DNA from: Aplysia californica
Taxonomy: Eukaryota; Mollusca; Gastropoda; Aplysiida; Aplysiidae
Direction: 5' to 3'
NCBI RefSeq assembly: GCF_000002075.1
Contig: NW_004798372.1
Location: 78,243 to 142,242 of the forward strand
DNA length: 64,000 bases
Shown: positions 34,801 through 46,115 of the stretch, in pieces
How the letters are laid out: every line of letters begins with the position of its first letter
How positions within the stretch are numbered: position 1 is the first letter of the stretch
Translations under genes and position numbers: made by a program
The notes under the pieces: generated by a model
What the model was told of the DNA's origin: nothing
Database searches by the model: none
Seen by the model: the letters and a program-made list of their open reading frames with translations, nothing else

Positions 34801-37800
34801 GTCCACGAGTGTATCTTATAAAGGAGTCCTCTACTTCACAGCGCTCAGGCCGCCGGTACTCACAGGTTCATTGACCGGTCACGAGGGCGAACCTGTCAAG
34901 ACGCTTGTATAACTCCTTTTTCTTTCTTTTTTTTCCACAAGCGACAGCAGAGGGCAATTTTTAATATTGATTTATTTTCAAGGAGACACACCGTTCATAA
35001 TGCACAACCTGCATGTTACAAATGTTGCGTTATCTATCAGACTATTACCGGAAAATTTCTGGGCGGTAACGAAAGCAGATCTTGATTATTCCCGATCGAG
35101 CCTCGGTGTCACACATACACTTCCGTCACAGCGGTTCAATTACATTTCTTCTTTAGGATTCATCAACCATACAGTCTAGATAGCTGCACATTATACAGGC
35201 CCTATACTTTCCCGACTTACCGACCCATCACAAAATTCCCGACTTTTTCCCGACCTATCTCAAAATTCCCGACTTTTTCCCGATTTCCCGACCCTGTGGG
35301 GACCCTGTAACTACCATCATTCCTTGGATCCAGGGTTTGTTTTTGAACTCTATTATTTCCCAGATATGTTCAATTAATTAACAGAGGACACTGTGGGTAG
35401 GGACAAAATGTGAACATGTCTTCAGTCAGTATGCTTTTTGTTGCAGCACAGATATTTATCTCATCAATATTGGAAATTTAAAAAAATTTCTGGCCTTTTT
35501 ATGTCTCTGCTTTGTCCTTTGTTCACTTTGTGATAAAACTGGTTTAAACTTCTAACTGGACACAAACGAGCAAAATAGTAACTTTACACAGAGATAATTT
35601 TTTGCAGTATAGAAAGAAATAATAAAAGTGTTACACTGAAAAAGATACTCTCCTTTACTGTAAAGCATGTGAATTCTTAGAACAGAAATGCACAGACCAG
35701 CAGACCACAATGACAGCAACAGGGAACGACAAATGAGAAGTGACTTACAGTATTTAGATTTTTCCACGACCATTCTGTGCCATTGACCTGATTGTGTAGT
35801 TTTTCAGTCATGATGTTTTCTGTATCGGTGTAGTCCAGATGAGTGAGGTACACTGAAAAGTGGAATCAAACTTCATGTAAGAATCTCCAATAAAAAATAG
35901 CACAACATACAAACTTTTCTAAAAAATAAAAAACAAGGAAAATCAACACCAAAACATACATTGTCAAACATAAACAAACTTCGAACTGTCCGCTTGCCAC
36001 ACCGATAACGTACAAAAAGAATCTAGTCTGCTATTTTCAATCTCTACTTTCCACCCACGCAGCGCGCAGAACGCAACACATATCCCCATGGACCAGGATA
36101 CAGGTGCGGTACACTCTATATCAAACCGGCGCCGATCGGCGTCCCGTGGGGAAAAGGGACGGCTTCTTCCTGTCGCCCAATGGGGGCAAAGTGTTTTTTA
36201 AAAAACCAATATGCCCCAAAACTAAAGTTAAATCGAATATTTAATACCAATAACCAATTACATATAATTCACATGTAATTCAAAGCAAATTTATGAAAAT
36301 AACCGCATTGATGTGTAAGCGGCTATTACGCTTTAATTTTTTCATTTTCTCACATGCTTTGTTATGTTTCAATTTTGAAATGTATAAATGATAAGAAAGA
36401 GTGACTTACCTAATGTTTCCCTCATATTTTTATACAAGTTGATTGAGTCTGTGTCTTTCATGAACTCCCTCACCACTTCCCCCTGGTCATTCTCCACCAC
36501 AAGGACCTCCTCAGGTTTTGCCATTCGTGAGATCATCACCAAACGGACCTGTGAAGATTCAACAAGGTTTGTTCATGAACTAGATATACAACTCAAATGT
36601 AAGATGTCGACGACTCATCAGTAATCAGGACCAGGACATTCGTTTAAGAAGAATTCACAAAATCAGCAATAAAAATTAAAATGCAAATGCTAAAATGCCA
36701 AATAAAAACCCACATCATGAATCAAAGATGAGATGATAAAAGCTGTATACTGACATATCCTTGGTCGAAAAGACCTGCAAAACACATAACTGATAGTAAC
36801 AATTGTAGCATACCGCGCAGATATACCTGATAAACTTTTTGAGTTGTGATTGATATTTAGCATGGAAACAGCCACATTTCACCAACATAAGGACAAGAAC
36901 ATCGAAAAGAAGTAGAGGGAGCTCACCCCACTACAGCCCCCGTCAATCTCCCGCACATAATTTTTTAAGTAACAAGCACAAATAAAGAAATGAAATATTG
37001 TTCTGCAAAACCAAGCATCCAGTCCAAACCAGAATATAACAAATGTTCTTGTTGAAAAATTGGGTCCATTTTCTTCCACACAATAAGCACAAAAAGCAGC
37101 CATCAACAATTATATTTCTAGTGCTGGTGTACTACTGGTCAAAACATTGAACATCAGCCAGAGAGACAATCCCACAAAGCAGGCATTAATATTTATGCAA
37201 AAATATCTAAGTGAAAATTACTTTGTTTTACTATGACTTTCACTCCCTTACTAGCCAAAAACAAAATACTCATGTGTTGTAGGTATGGTGCTAGAATCAT
37301 CCCCTTCAAAATTAAAAAAACCTGCACTCACTTTTGAAAGCACAGGGTTATACAGTAATCTTCTGGCTGGCATCTCTTGGTTCTGATTTCGCAGTTGAGA
37401 GAAAATGAGTGGTGGTGATGATGAATCTGAGAAAGGATTTTCACGGTACAACTCCGAGGCCAGGGAGCTCCAATATTCCAGGCAGATTTTGAAGATTTCA
37501 ACCTCCTCCACATGTGAGATCAGGATCAGGTAATGCAACGACTGTAAAATTCAGAACAGGAATATGTTCAATCGTTGGAAATTTTTTTAAAAACCTGACA
37601 AAGACACCAAAAAGACAGAAATAATGGCGTATTTTGTCATTGACAAAGCTTTTTTTGTTTTTGTATTCGTTTCTGTTATAACATACAAAATGAATGAAGT
37701 AAACCTTGATTTCAAAGGGGGAATGAAAGTTTTAAAACACTTGACAGACAAATTTGAGTTTTACTCTTACTAAGTATCAAGTATATGTTCTTCACACAGG

Positions 37801-40800
37801 AAAACAAAATTCAGTTCAGGCATTTTTCATTCCAACTAAATACTGAAAACTAAGGCAAGGTAGCTCACTGGTTCATCTGATGAAAAAAAGGAGTTCAAAA
37901 GCAGCACATTTTAGTTTAATATTGCAAATTGACAGACACAGTTAATTCAACTGGCAAAAATATAGCACAACTCCGATTTACCTCCATTAAGAGAGAATGC
38001 AATTCTGGTTTTTTCTCCACTAACTGGGCATGTTCTTTGAGGAAGGTACAAAGGAATAAACTGAGGTTCTGAATAAAGTTCTGTTCATCATCTGTGCCAC
38101 CCTGGTATGCCTCTTTAATGTTGGTCTCCAAAGGAAGCATCTGAAACAGTTGAGGACAGACATTGTAAGGTAGAAATAAAACGATGAGGACATTAATCAT
38201 TTATCCAAAGATGTAAGTCTCGTGTTAAGAATATTCAAGCATCCTAGTAATAATGGTCGTTTAATGCTGGGTAAAAGCAAGGCAAACAGATTTGAAACTA
38301 TACACATAATAAAGAAACTAATGAGAGATAATGTTAGCAATAACAGAACTAGAAATACATTATACTTTCAATATCATCCACAAAACAAAATACATCCAAT
38401 ACAAAATAATTCAGTTCAGAGCACTTTCACTTCTGCACATCTATGCATACATTTGTTTATCTAATTATGGCTATTCAAGACACATACATGCACATTTCTT
38501 ATGCAGTTGCGAGCACCATAAAACCTCTACTAAAACTAAAAACTAAACAAGCAAATTTTCTTGTTCTTTCGTTCTCACACACAAGCACAGACCCCGTAGG
38601 TAACTACCAATATAAATTTCTGACACCCCTCCCCTTCTTAACCACCAATACAGATGAATAATTTATTGCGAACCTGTTTGAGTTGATTCATCCCAAGAGT
38701 AAACAGTTGAAGGAATTGCTCATCATAGCTCTGCGCAGCTTGAACACCAGCTGAAGATACAAAGACAATTATATAACCTAAATAAAACTAATGTAGGATT
38801 TGGACTTCTAAACAGGGTTCCCACTCATCATAACAATTAAGTGCAAGATCCGCAGGAGACATGCGATGATGAAGATTCGCCATTCATTTCCTTGCTAGGA
38901 TGCTCTCAAAGTCATATAATCCTGATCTTTCCCAATCACCCATCTGTTAGGCTCTCCAAGTAAGTTGCTCTGGGTCTACCACTGACTCTCACTCATCAAA
39001 GAGACAAAAATTTACTCCTGGATTTTGTAAGCATTTTCCAAGGGATTTTTTTTTTAAAAAGATGACAGAGCGAAAGCGAAGAAGAAGACATGAACAGAAA
39101 TGCAAGATAAAATGCATAATATGGTCAGATCATGGATAGTCCCTTTCCATGGAGTGTCATGGACAGGGGTTGTAGAATAACTGTAATGTCAATAAAGGCA
39201 TAATGACAAAGGTCTCCACAGGCTCACCGTCGTAGAGTTAAGAATGGAAAAAAAAGTTTGATTCTTGCGAAAATAAAAGAACCGCTCAGGATGTTCTATA
39301 TGCCTTTGACTCTGATTGTGCACTACTACGCAACATGATGCACACTGCGGCTGACTGTCTCAGTTTCAATCTTGATCTGCTTTTTTGGTTGCAAAAGCAA
39401 AAGAATTTTTTCACCTTTGACAAACTAATGTTGGCCTTTTTTTCCAAGACTTTTCAAGACCAGATTTCTTTTTTCCAATAAAAATAATGTGTCATTTTGG
39501 AAGAAAATTTGTTCTAGTTTGGTATTTCTTTATTTTGAATGCGTAAAGTTGAGGCCTTCTAAACTTCAAGGAAATATTTTAACAATAGATCAGGTTAAAA
39601 ATTTGTTTTTCTAAGACTTTTCAGGGGCTCTCGTGACCTAGAGGTTAAGGTGTTGGCCTCTCATTCAAAGGTCCCGGGTTTGAATCAGGGTAGCGACGGA
39701 AATACTTTTTTCTCTACTCTAAAATTGTCTCCTTTCCTACTCTCTAGCAATGGTCTGCCGTCTGCTTTCGTCTCCACTTTCTGCCCCCACCTCCTCTGCC
39801 CTCTCTTCTTGGCTCCTGACTCTTTCTGTAGCCTTTCTACTGCTACTCCTTGGCTCCTCCTTACTGCTGTCTTTCAGCCACACCCCTGATCTTCTGGTAG
39901 GAGAGATCTACACTTAGCCTTCTCGGACAAGGGCAAAAAAATATCGGAGGTCGCAGGTGCACGTTAAAGATCCTTTGGTGGTCTAAAATTGATAAGAATA
40001 GGCTTCGGCCGCCACCTGCATAGAATTCAAAAGAACCTACCAACTGAAAATGTTTGGTGTGTCCCGCGCGCTCATATGACCTTAGGCAGTTGTGATCGCC
40101 GCAAAACACTCACCCAATTTTTTTTTTTAAAATAAGACTTTTCCCAGAATTTTGCCAATTTCCCAAAATTCCAAGAGTTTTCCAGTAAGTTCAAGTAGCC
40201 AAAGAGCAAATAAGTTTTCAAAAGTCGGACTTAGGGATGTTACAATAATATTATATCTAAGTAAAATTGGAGGGGGGTGCCCAAACCAAACCATAACTAT
40301 TCCACCAAATTCTTATGATGCGCATCCCCTTGATTTTCCGACTTTCTCACTCTTTTTTGTGTGTTTTCATTCATTTTCAAGGTGCTTTCCAGACCAGGAA
40401 ATCTAAAAATGAAATTCCTGGCTTACTCCCATTTTCCAGCTGAGTGGGAACCCTGTCTCATGTATTCTTTATCAAAAGAAGAGTAGACAACTACATCCTT
40501 ACACAAATGCAAAAAAACAACTAAACTCAATTCTTTTTTTTTTAAAAAGCTAGACTCCCACTACTTTCCTCAACAACAAAAAAGGCCAGCACATATTGGT
40601 GCTGGTCCCAACACATTTGATAACAGTTATCTTGGCCATTGAGGATCTGCTATGCAGAAAGCCTCACATTAATACAAAAAGTTAGTAAACATACATAAAA
40701 ATTTTTAAAAAAGAATTATATATATATTTTTATAAACCTGAAGTGCATCCTTACTATTTACATTGAAAATTACATTTTTGCACCAGACCTGAGCCATTCT

Positions 40801-43800
40801 CAAAAGGCTGGCTTATAAACATTTCAACATGCCTAAATTTACAGTCGAATGTGCTCTTCAGAATATAATGCATCCTTTACTAGATGCGTTACTTTCAATA
40901 CAACCTTTACTAGATCATTTACTTTCTAAAACCAAAGACATTTCTTTAAAAAGTTGAGAACTTTGGTTGATTTCATATTCAAACAAACACTTTCACATTT
41001 TTCAATAGAAAAAGGTTGATTTCATGCAGCTTCATTTGAGTTTTCTTGAACTTCATGAGAAAAAGGTGACGGTTCAGACATGCTTCTCCTTTGAAAATGG
41101 CTCATCTGTTCAACAAAATCAAGAATAATAAAGCACTGATAAAAACTGAAAACCTACCAATTTCAGTCAGACACTTCATTGTGATGTTTCTAAACATGGG
41201 GACATTCAGGAACTGAAAAAGAACATTTTGATGTAAGAAAACCAACCAAGACAATCCAATATTTTTTATTTTATAAAAAAAAAAAAAAACCCACTAAAAA
41301 TTATATTGATTGAAAGTAAAGAGACTTCCTCTTTAGCAATGGTATGAAAGTATTCATGAGAAGTACTACTGCACAGAAAAAATGGATGAAAGTCGCAATA
41401 ACAATATTGAGGAAAACTGGATTAAAGGTAATTTTTTCACAAATATGCCTCTATGATCTGTATAAATATTTTAACTTTTCATCCGAGCAAGGATGTTACT
41501 TACATTAAATAGTAAAAGGAGGGTTCACCCATGTTAAACACTAAAGACAATGTTTATAGCAAAGTACACCCACGAGTTCTTTCTAACACAATAACAGAAA
41601 CGAAATACCAAAACTCAGAAAAGTGTCTGTTTAATTTGAATAAAACTTTATAAAAAGATAAAACATTTGAACGTATGGAGACAGAGGTTATCATTTCACA
41701 TGAAAGTCAATTTGAAAAGGAAAAAGTTTACCTAGCTTAAAGTCAAACAGATTGCTATAAAATTAGCACTCTCTTAAAAATCAATGACATTTGTGTTCTC
41801 CACGATAAAATAGTGGCAAAAATATGCAGAAAAGATACCTTGTAAATGAGGGTGGTAATGAGTTTGGTCTCAAAGATATATCCCAGTGGAATCCAGTTGA
41901 GGAACCTCAGCAAGGTCTCTAGTGTGGCTCCCACCAGCGGAGCATTCTGGCTGTTGTCCTGGGAAGACACATGATCACATTTCAAAATGCAGAACGGCAT
42001 TGAGTTGCTTTAGGCTATTCAGTGCAATAATGACCAAACTTCATGTGGAGCAGCTATGGATAACTGTGAGATACAGAAGAAGCGAAAGAACTAGGCTACA
42101 ACAGGTAAAAGGCTTCTATACACACTCATAAAACAAGAACTAGTTTCTACAATTTCTGTGCAACATAAAGCTAAAATAACGACAATTCATCTCAATCCTT
42201 AAACAATAAATTCATTTTTTTATGTGATGGTCGACAAAAAAAAAAAAGAAGAACAAAAATAGCTCCATTTTGATGATCAAAAGGAATTGGAAGAAGACCT
42301 CAAGCTCTACATAAATTCCCTTACGAACAATAAGCAAACAAAACTAGAACAGTACTCCTCTAGACAAGAAGTAACTGGCCATACAGCGTTTTCAGTGTCT
42401 ACGTCTCCTTGCGGCATTTCAAGTATACGCACTTTGAAAGACAACCCTATACAAATTCTCTATCAATGAGAGTCTAACTCACCATAACGAACTGGCAGAG
42501 TTGGAAGATTTGTGAGAATTCACTGCACATTGTGTCCTTGAGATGCTTTGCCTTTGCTTGAGTCATCTGACCACTAGAGAAGTCAAACACCTCCTCACTG
42601 AAAAAAAAAAAAATTTTTTTTTGTCAATCAAGCACTCAAAACACAAACATTCAAACATAAACACCTTTCTAGAATCTTAAAAGAGACAAAAACAAACAAA
42701 AAATAAAACAAAGACACAAGGGCAAGTTGACATTCTTCCACAACTTCTTCACCCACCTGAGTAATTTGAGTATCACCATGTTGTTCTGACACAATGACTC
42801 ATTGGTCTTGCTAGCACCGATGATGTCACTGATAAAGGTGGGCCAGTTACGAGGCCATTCATACTTCAAAATCTGGAACAAAAAAACAGTGCAAACAAAA
42901 TTTTAAATATTCCCAATATCAACAAACAGGCAAAAATAGATTGAATCATAACAATAGGAAATGAAAACATTAGAACATTTTTTAAAGACACGACTTTACT
43001 GTATATTCATATTTATGGGCATTAATAAGTTGTTGCAAAGTTGACCTAAGATATAAAAAAATCTCCTGAGAAGGTAAAAGCAAGCCAACACTCAAACTTC
43101 ATGGCACCAGAGACAGAAATCATCACCTGTAAAACATCGCAATTCCCGAATACAAATCACCCCCCTCTTCATTCACTTTGGCAAGAGTGAAAAAAAAAAA
43201 GGACCTATCACAATTTCTAAACATGTTTAAACAGCTTACACAAACAAGGGTCTCAATGGTGGCAAAGTGGTAACAAACCTTATTCACAGCCACTGCCTGT
43301 ACATTTTTTCCATTAATAATGAGTAAACACATATGTATCAAAGGCTGGATTTTCTTTTCATGATTTGACCCTACTTAAATTCATTAGCTTTATGCAAATT
43401 AGTGTACTTATCTTTAACAACAAGTTTACCTCCTACCTCTTTCAGAGTACCCAAAATTTTCTCTATTGTTCCACGCAGCCTCTCCTCTACCCCCGACTTG
43501 GACCAACACCTTATACAGTCACAGTGAACAACTTGTTAAAATCTCTTTTTATGACAAGGCATTCAGGCCCACGAGCAAAAGCTCAATTTATGCTAGACTG
43601 ACAATAACAACTCCATAACCAAATTGTCAACATTTGTAACAATGCGACAGCACAAGTACATTCCTTAAAGCAAATTAGAAGGAAAGAAAAGAAGGGATAG
43701 ACTTAAAAGAAGATGGGAACAATACATAGAAACCCAGCTTGGAACCAAAACAACTCAAGCTGGCAGAATGGCAAGTGACAGATTGTTTTATTGCAGAAAG

Positions 43801-46115
43801 GTCCGAGACACGATGCCCAACTACTGGGGAAAAGCTATGAAGAAGGAAGAAGATGTAAATTACTTAGGCTCAACCATTGAAAAGAGTGACTGTTTTAGTT
43901 TTAGTAAGTATTTTATGGCATTTGCAACACAATTAAGTCATATAGGTGCCGAAGACTAGAGGTGTTGCAAGATAGTAACAAACAAAAAAGGAGGAGAGAT
44001 AAGGATGATAATAGATGTTTGATTGGAAAAAAGGAGCAAACCACACCAGAGCATCCGCTTAACACCCGCAGAGAGTGACTACACAAACAACAAAAAAGTT
44101 AATTGCACAAACCTGTACTAAAATCATATTGAGCTTTCCAACATAAACCTTTTCTCTTTCCAACAGTGTGGCCTCTGAAGAGGTTTTGATGATTAATCCA
44201 ACAATGTACTTTTTTATTCCTGAAATAAAACAAACACGGAAAGACAATTAGTTGTACACATATTTTGTATAACCATGTGAGATAACTGTTTTAAAACACC
44301 CACAATGCCATAACAATGAACATAGCTTGTGCAGAAAAATACCAGTTACAGTCATACAACATACTAAACAGAAGAAAACATTTTGTTGAATGAAGCTACA
44401 TAATATCATGTTGGTACATAGTGAAGACAACTACACAATGAAGGAGATTAAATCTTTTGACTCAGTGGGCCATAAGGCATACATGGTCTATAAAAAGAAC
44501 CTAGTGCAGCCTCTTGCAATGTTTTCTCTAATAAGGGCCAATGGAACAAAACCCCACAAAGAAACCAGATTTCATTACTCAGGTGTGCCGAAACCACCAC
44601 ACACACCAACCGACAGTCCCATTTTCTGAAAATGTATCACAACTCAATTTTTTTTTTAAAACAAAGAGACATAATACAATCTTTGGGGGAACAACAGAGC
44701 CTTGCCTGGGAAGGAGAGACTAAGGTTAAGAAGGAAAGACTTTCCGATTTATAAATTTTTCTCTTTTTATCACTTTCACTTTACTTTGCTGTAATGTAAA
44801 TAAAACAAATTAGATACAAACCTAAAATCAACATACCCATCAAACTAAAGGACAAAAAAAAAAAAAAGAATAGGATACTGAAACAATAAAAACTGCATCA
44901 TATAAAAAACCAACAAATTGAATGCCCAATCAACCCATGAAACCACAATTAATTGGGCTGCCACTACAACAGGAGTCCTGCAAAGTAGGAAATAGAGGGA
45001 AACTGTAAGTAAAAGAGGTCTGAATTAAAAAGAAAAAACCTGTGAATTTTCCACACTGTGGACTTTACTGCACAGATATTTGACAATAGTCATCTTCAAA
45101 TTGAACGTATCTATCTGCCACACTCACCTTCACACTGTGCCCTGGGCAACACCTTCCATCTGGTTTTAATTACATTTTCAAGGATCTGAAGAGCATAATA
45201 CTTGGTCTGCTGATTACTCGAGAACTCCAGAATGGTGTCCACTCGAGTCCAGGCATCTGGATGTTCCTTGAGCCGAGTCAGAACTTCCTGGGCCATTCGC
45301 TGCTGCTCAACAAAGAAACAGGAATCCAGCATTCAGAATGAGGAAATCAACACAATTTTGTTTAAAAATTCAATTTTGCACTAAACAGCGATACTCTGTG
45401 AGTCATATGTTGTTTTTCTAGGAGCTCCCTTTTCAGACTAAACCATTTGCAAAGAGCACTCACCTATTACAGTGTGTTCCAAGGGGCATTTAACCTATAA
45501 TACAGTTTCACACATTTTTTTTTTTTTTTTTTTTGGGGGGGGGGGGGGGGGGGAGAGCACATTTGAGAGAGACAGAAATACTGCCAGTTACAGATAATCT
45601 CTTGCAGTATGACTTTCAATAAAAATCAGATATTGAGAAGAAAAAAAAAGATATTTGCAGGAATTCAATGGTGACATTTTGTGGGAAATACAGTAGAACA
45701 AAATAAAATTTAAATAGGAAACACATTCCTTCAATAGATCTTTTCAGCTGGGATAAAAGAAGCTAAAAGTACTATTAGTTATTCTTCCTCCAGGTGCAAA
45801 ATATACTAACAACTTTTAAAATAAAAAGCAAGTAGTAATAATCTTACTGCAACAATCCTGCTGCAGGAAACAAATACAGAGGGTGACCGTTAACTTCTTG
45901 CCCTGGTTTCAATACATGACATGAAGCAGCCAATGACATTTCATCATTGTCATCGGGAAGTTCCCATTCCTTTTTATTTGCTTCAAAATACAACCCACCT
46001 GTTGTCCATCTGCAGTGTACATGCATGACACAATGCTGTCCAGAAGTGGGATGTCAAGTTTTTGACTGAAATCTAACAATTTCTCTGCTTGCTCTGGTAG
46101 AGTCGCCATTTTCAT
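22857..46115 (-). CDS. XPO1: XPO1/CRM1, nuclear export receptor exportin-1 (complete coding region)
   Basis: Exportin-1 binds leucine-rich export signals with RanGTP and carries cargo out of the nucleus. Twenty-four coding exons: 45999-46115, 45128-45302, 44113-44219, 42757-42872, 42483-42597, 41839-41958, 41158-41212, 38674-38750, 37982-38140, 37332-37541, 36410-36548, 35749-35852, 33325-33402, 32578-32734, 31418-31683, 30767-30943, 30365-30511, 29341-29463, 28955-29026, 27674-27749, 26936-27163, 26502-26664, 25033-25129, 22857-23003. They total 3225 nt in frame, or 1074 aa (human 1071). An in-frame stop precedes the ATG, fixing the start. Importin-beta N-terminal domain is in exons 1-3 and HEAT repeats fill the rest. 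The cargo-groove cysteine ([10 protein letters not shown], Cys530, human Cys528, the leptomycin B target) is present. The C-terminus ends EVPEEMQD. An acceptor-like tract (TTTTTCACAG) ending at 46141 suggests an upstream noncoding exon. Introns are rich in transposons. Confidence 0.98.
23339..24733. mobile_element. Palindromic Tc1/mariner (DD41D-type) element made of two 3' halves
   Basis: Ends CAGGGTGATTC... and ...GATCACCCTG are flanked by TA (23337-23338, 24734-24735). Arms 23339-23874 and 24204-24733 are an inverted duplication of about 530 bp. Each arm encodes the same transposase C-terminus running outward ([26 protein letters not shown]). The spacer carries the central transposase once, on the minus strand: [14 protein letters not shown], then [10 protein letters not shown] and [17 protein letters not shown]. 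Forty-one residues lie between the D of QDG and the D of LDFF, which fits DD41D (rosa-like) elements. The 5' half of the gene is absent and the reading frame is interrupted. It sits in XPO1 intron 23. Confidence 0.88.
24810..24955 (-). repeat. Dispersed repeat related to 8690-8875
   Basis: In reverse orientation it holds the words CAGGTGATTGCC, GGAAGTGGTTGTTTGTACAG and CATTATAATG, in the same order as at 54540-54645. It is an old fragment in XPO1 intron 23 and touches the flank of the palindromic mariner element. Confidence 0.45.
25369..26148. mobile_element. TTAA-flanked piggyBac-type non-autonomous element
   Basis: The left end CTCACTGGCTGC and the inverse complement of the right end CTCATTTGCTGC match at 10 of 12 bases. 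TTAA flanks both sides (25365-25368 and 26149-26152). Within it a short frame reads [19 protein letters not shown] and stops, like the acidic piggyBac N-terminus. It is 780 bp and lies in XPO1 intron 22. Its terminal consensus is shared with 12689-13726. Confidence 0.75.
27505..27625 (+). repeat. Dispersed repeat related to 8690-8875
   Basis: It contains CATTATATTATTTTTTT, GGAAGTGGCTATTTGTACAG and a GTGGCTGTTAG end, parallel to the copies at 8690 and 54540. It is a degraded fragment in XPO1 intron 20. Confidence 0.4.
28351..28850 (-). repeat. Long tRNA-headed SINE, copy 2
   Basis: The head is at the right: the inverse complement reads GGGGGCTCTCGTGGCCACTA with GGTTAAGGTGTTCGCCTCTC and B-box-like GGTTAAAATCC. 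The body holds GACTCTTTCTGCAGTC and GATCCCTTGGTGG; the tail module with GCCGTAAAACACT is at the left. It is a full-length copy in XPO1 intron 19. Target duplications are not clean (only similar TTTCAT-rich flanks). Confidence 0.8.
29808..29976. mobile_element. Hairpin MITE with about 47-bp inverted arms
   Basis: The left arm runs from TGACAACATATCGCGACCTC through GTGCTTTCTTGTTG. The right arm is its near-complete inverse, with CAAGAAAGCACTGAGGTCGT and GATATGTCATG. The arms are separated by only about 70 bp. This is a foldback-type non-autonomous element in XPO1 intron 17, with no coding capacity. Its superfamily is unknown. Confidence 0.75.
31985..32140 (-). repeat. Short SINE-like element, copy 2
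   Basis: It matches the 18829-18995 copy across GATTAGAGGTGTTACAAG, GGAGATAAAGACGACAGATG and CAAACCACACC...CCAACCACCCAC. The tail module is partly deleted. Imperfect flanking repeats AAAGAGATAC (31975-31984) and AATAAGATAC (32141-32150) look like a target duplication. It lies in XPO1 intron 14. Confidence 0.75.
33849..35307. mobile_element. CAGGGTCCCCAC-ended DNA transposon remnant
   Basis: The left end CAGGGTCCCCAC is the exact inverse complement of the right end GTGGGGACCCTG. The 6-bp repeat TAACTA abuts both ends (33843-33848, 35308-35313). The element is 1459 bp, with a repeated CCCGACTTTTTCCCGA unit near the right end. No transposase frame is apparent. CAGGG ends suggest a hAT-like family, but an 8-bp duplication is not seen. 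It occupies most of XPO1 intron 12. Confidence 0.65.
38488..38545 (+). repeat. Isolated SINE 3' tail module
   Basis: The stretch TTATGCAGTTGCGAGCACCA and then TAAAACCTCTACTAAAACT matches the 3' tail shared by both SINE families, with no SINE body before it. It may be a strongly 5'-truncated copy or the end of an unseen LINE that donates this tail. It lies in XPO1 intron 8. Confidence 0.6.
38813..40455. mobile_element. CAGGGTTCCCAC-ended DNA transposon remnant with nested SINE
   Basis: The left end CAGGGTTCCCACTCA and right end TGAGTGGGAACCCTG are exact inverse complements (15 bp). The 1643-bp span includes a 510-bp SINE inserted later (39623-40132). The interior is rich in TTTTCCA/AAGACTTTT words typical of non-autonomous elements with such ends. 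No transposase was seen. Superfamily unsettled (hAT-like by ends). It lies in XPO1 intron 7. Confidence 0.7.
39623..40132 (+). repeat. Long tRNA-headed SINE, best-preserved copy
   Basis: The head GGGGCTCTCGTGACCTAGAG, GGTTAAGGTGTTGGCCTCTC and B box GGTTTGAATC read as a tRNA-derived pol III promoter. A pyrimidine-rich middle, a GGTTGCACGTTAAAGATCC-like block (here AGGTGCACGTTAAAGATCC), GGCTTCGGCCGCCACCTG and the shared tail TTAGGCAGTTGTGATCGCCG follow, then a T/A-rich end. A perfect 11-bp duplication TAAGACTTTTC (39612-39622, 40133-40143) frames it. It is nested in the 38813-40455 element, so it is younger than that element. Confidence 0.92.
43690..43880 (+). mobile_element. Possible LINE-derived fragment
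   Basis: A plus-frame translation contains [29 protein letters not shown] and [11 protein letters not shown], words that recall the C-terminal part of LINE reverse transcriptases (KRRW...; YLGSTI). Their order is not the usual one, so this may be a rearranged or chance match. It abuts the short SINE at 43892, in XPO1 intron 3. Confidence 0.3.
43892..44071 (-). repeat. Short SINE-like element, copy 3
   Basis: It matches the family across GACTAGAGGTGTTGCAAG, GGAGAGATAAGGATGAT and GCAAACCACACCAGAGCATC, with the tail module at the left (TTTAGTAAGTATTTTATGGC). A perfect 9-bp duplication AGAGTGACT (43883-43891 and 44072-44080) flanks it. It lies just beside the donor end of XPO1 exon 3. Confidence 0.85.
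45515..45553 (+). repeat. T20-G19 homopolymer pair
   Basis: Twenty T are directly followed by nineteen G in XPO1 intron 1. This is an unusual purine/pyrimidine switch and a likely site of length error. Confidence 0.9.
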
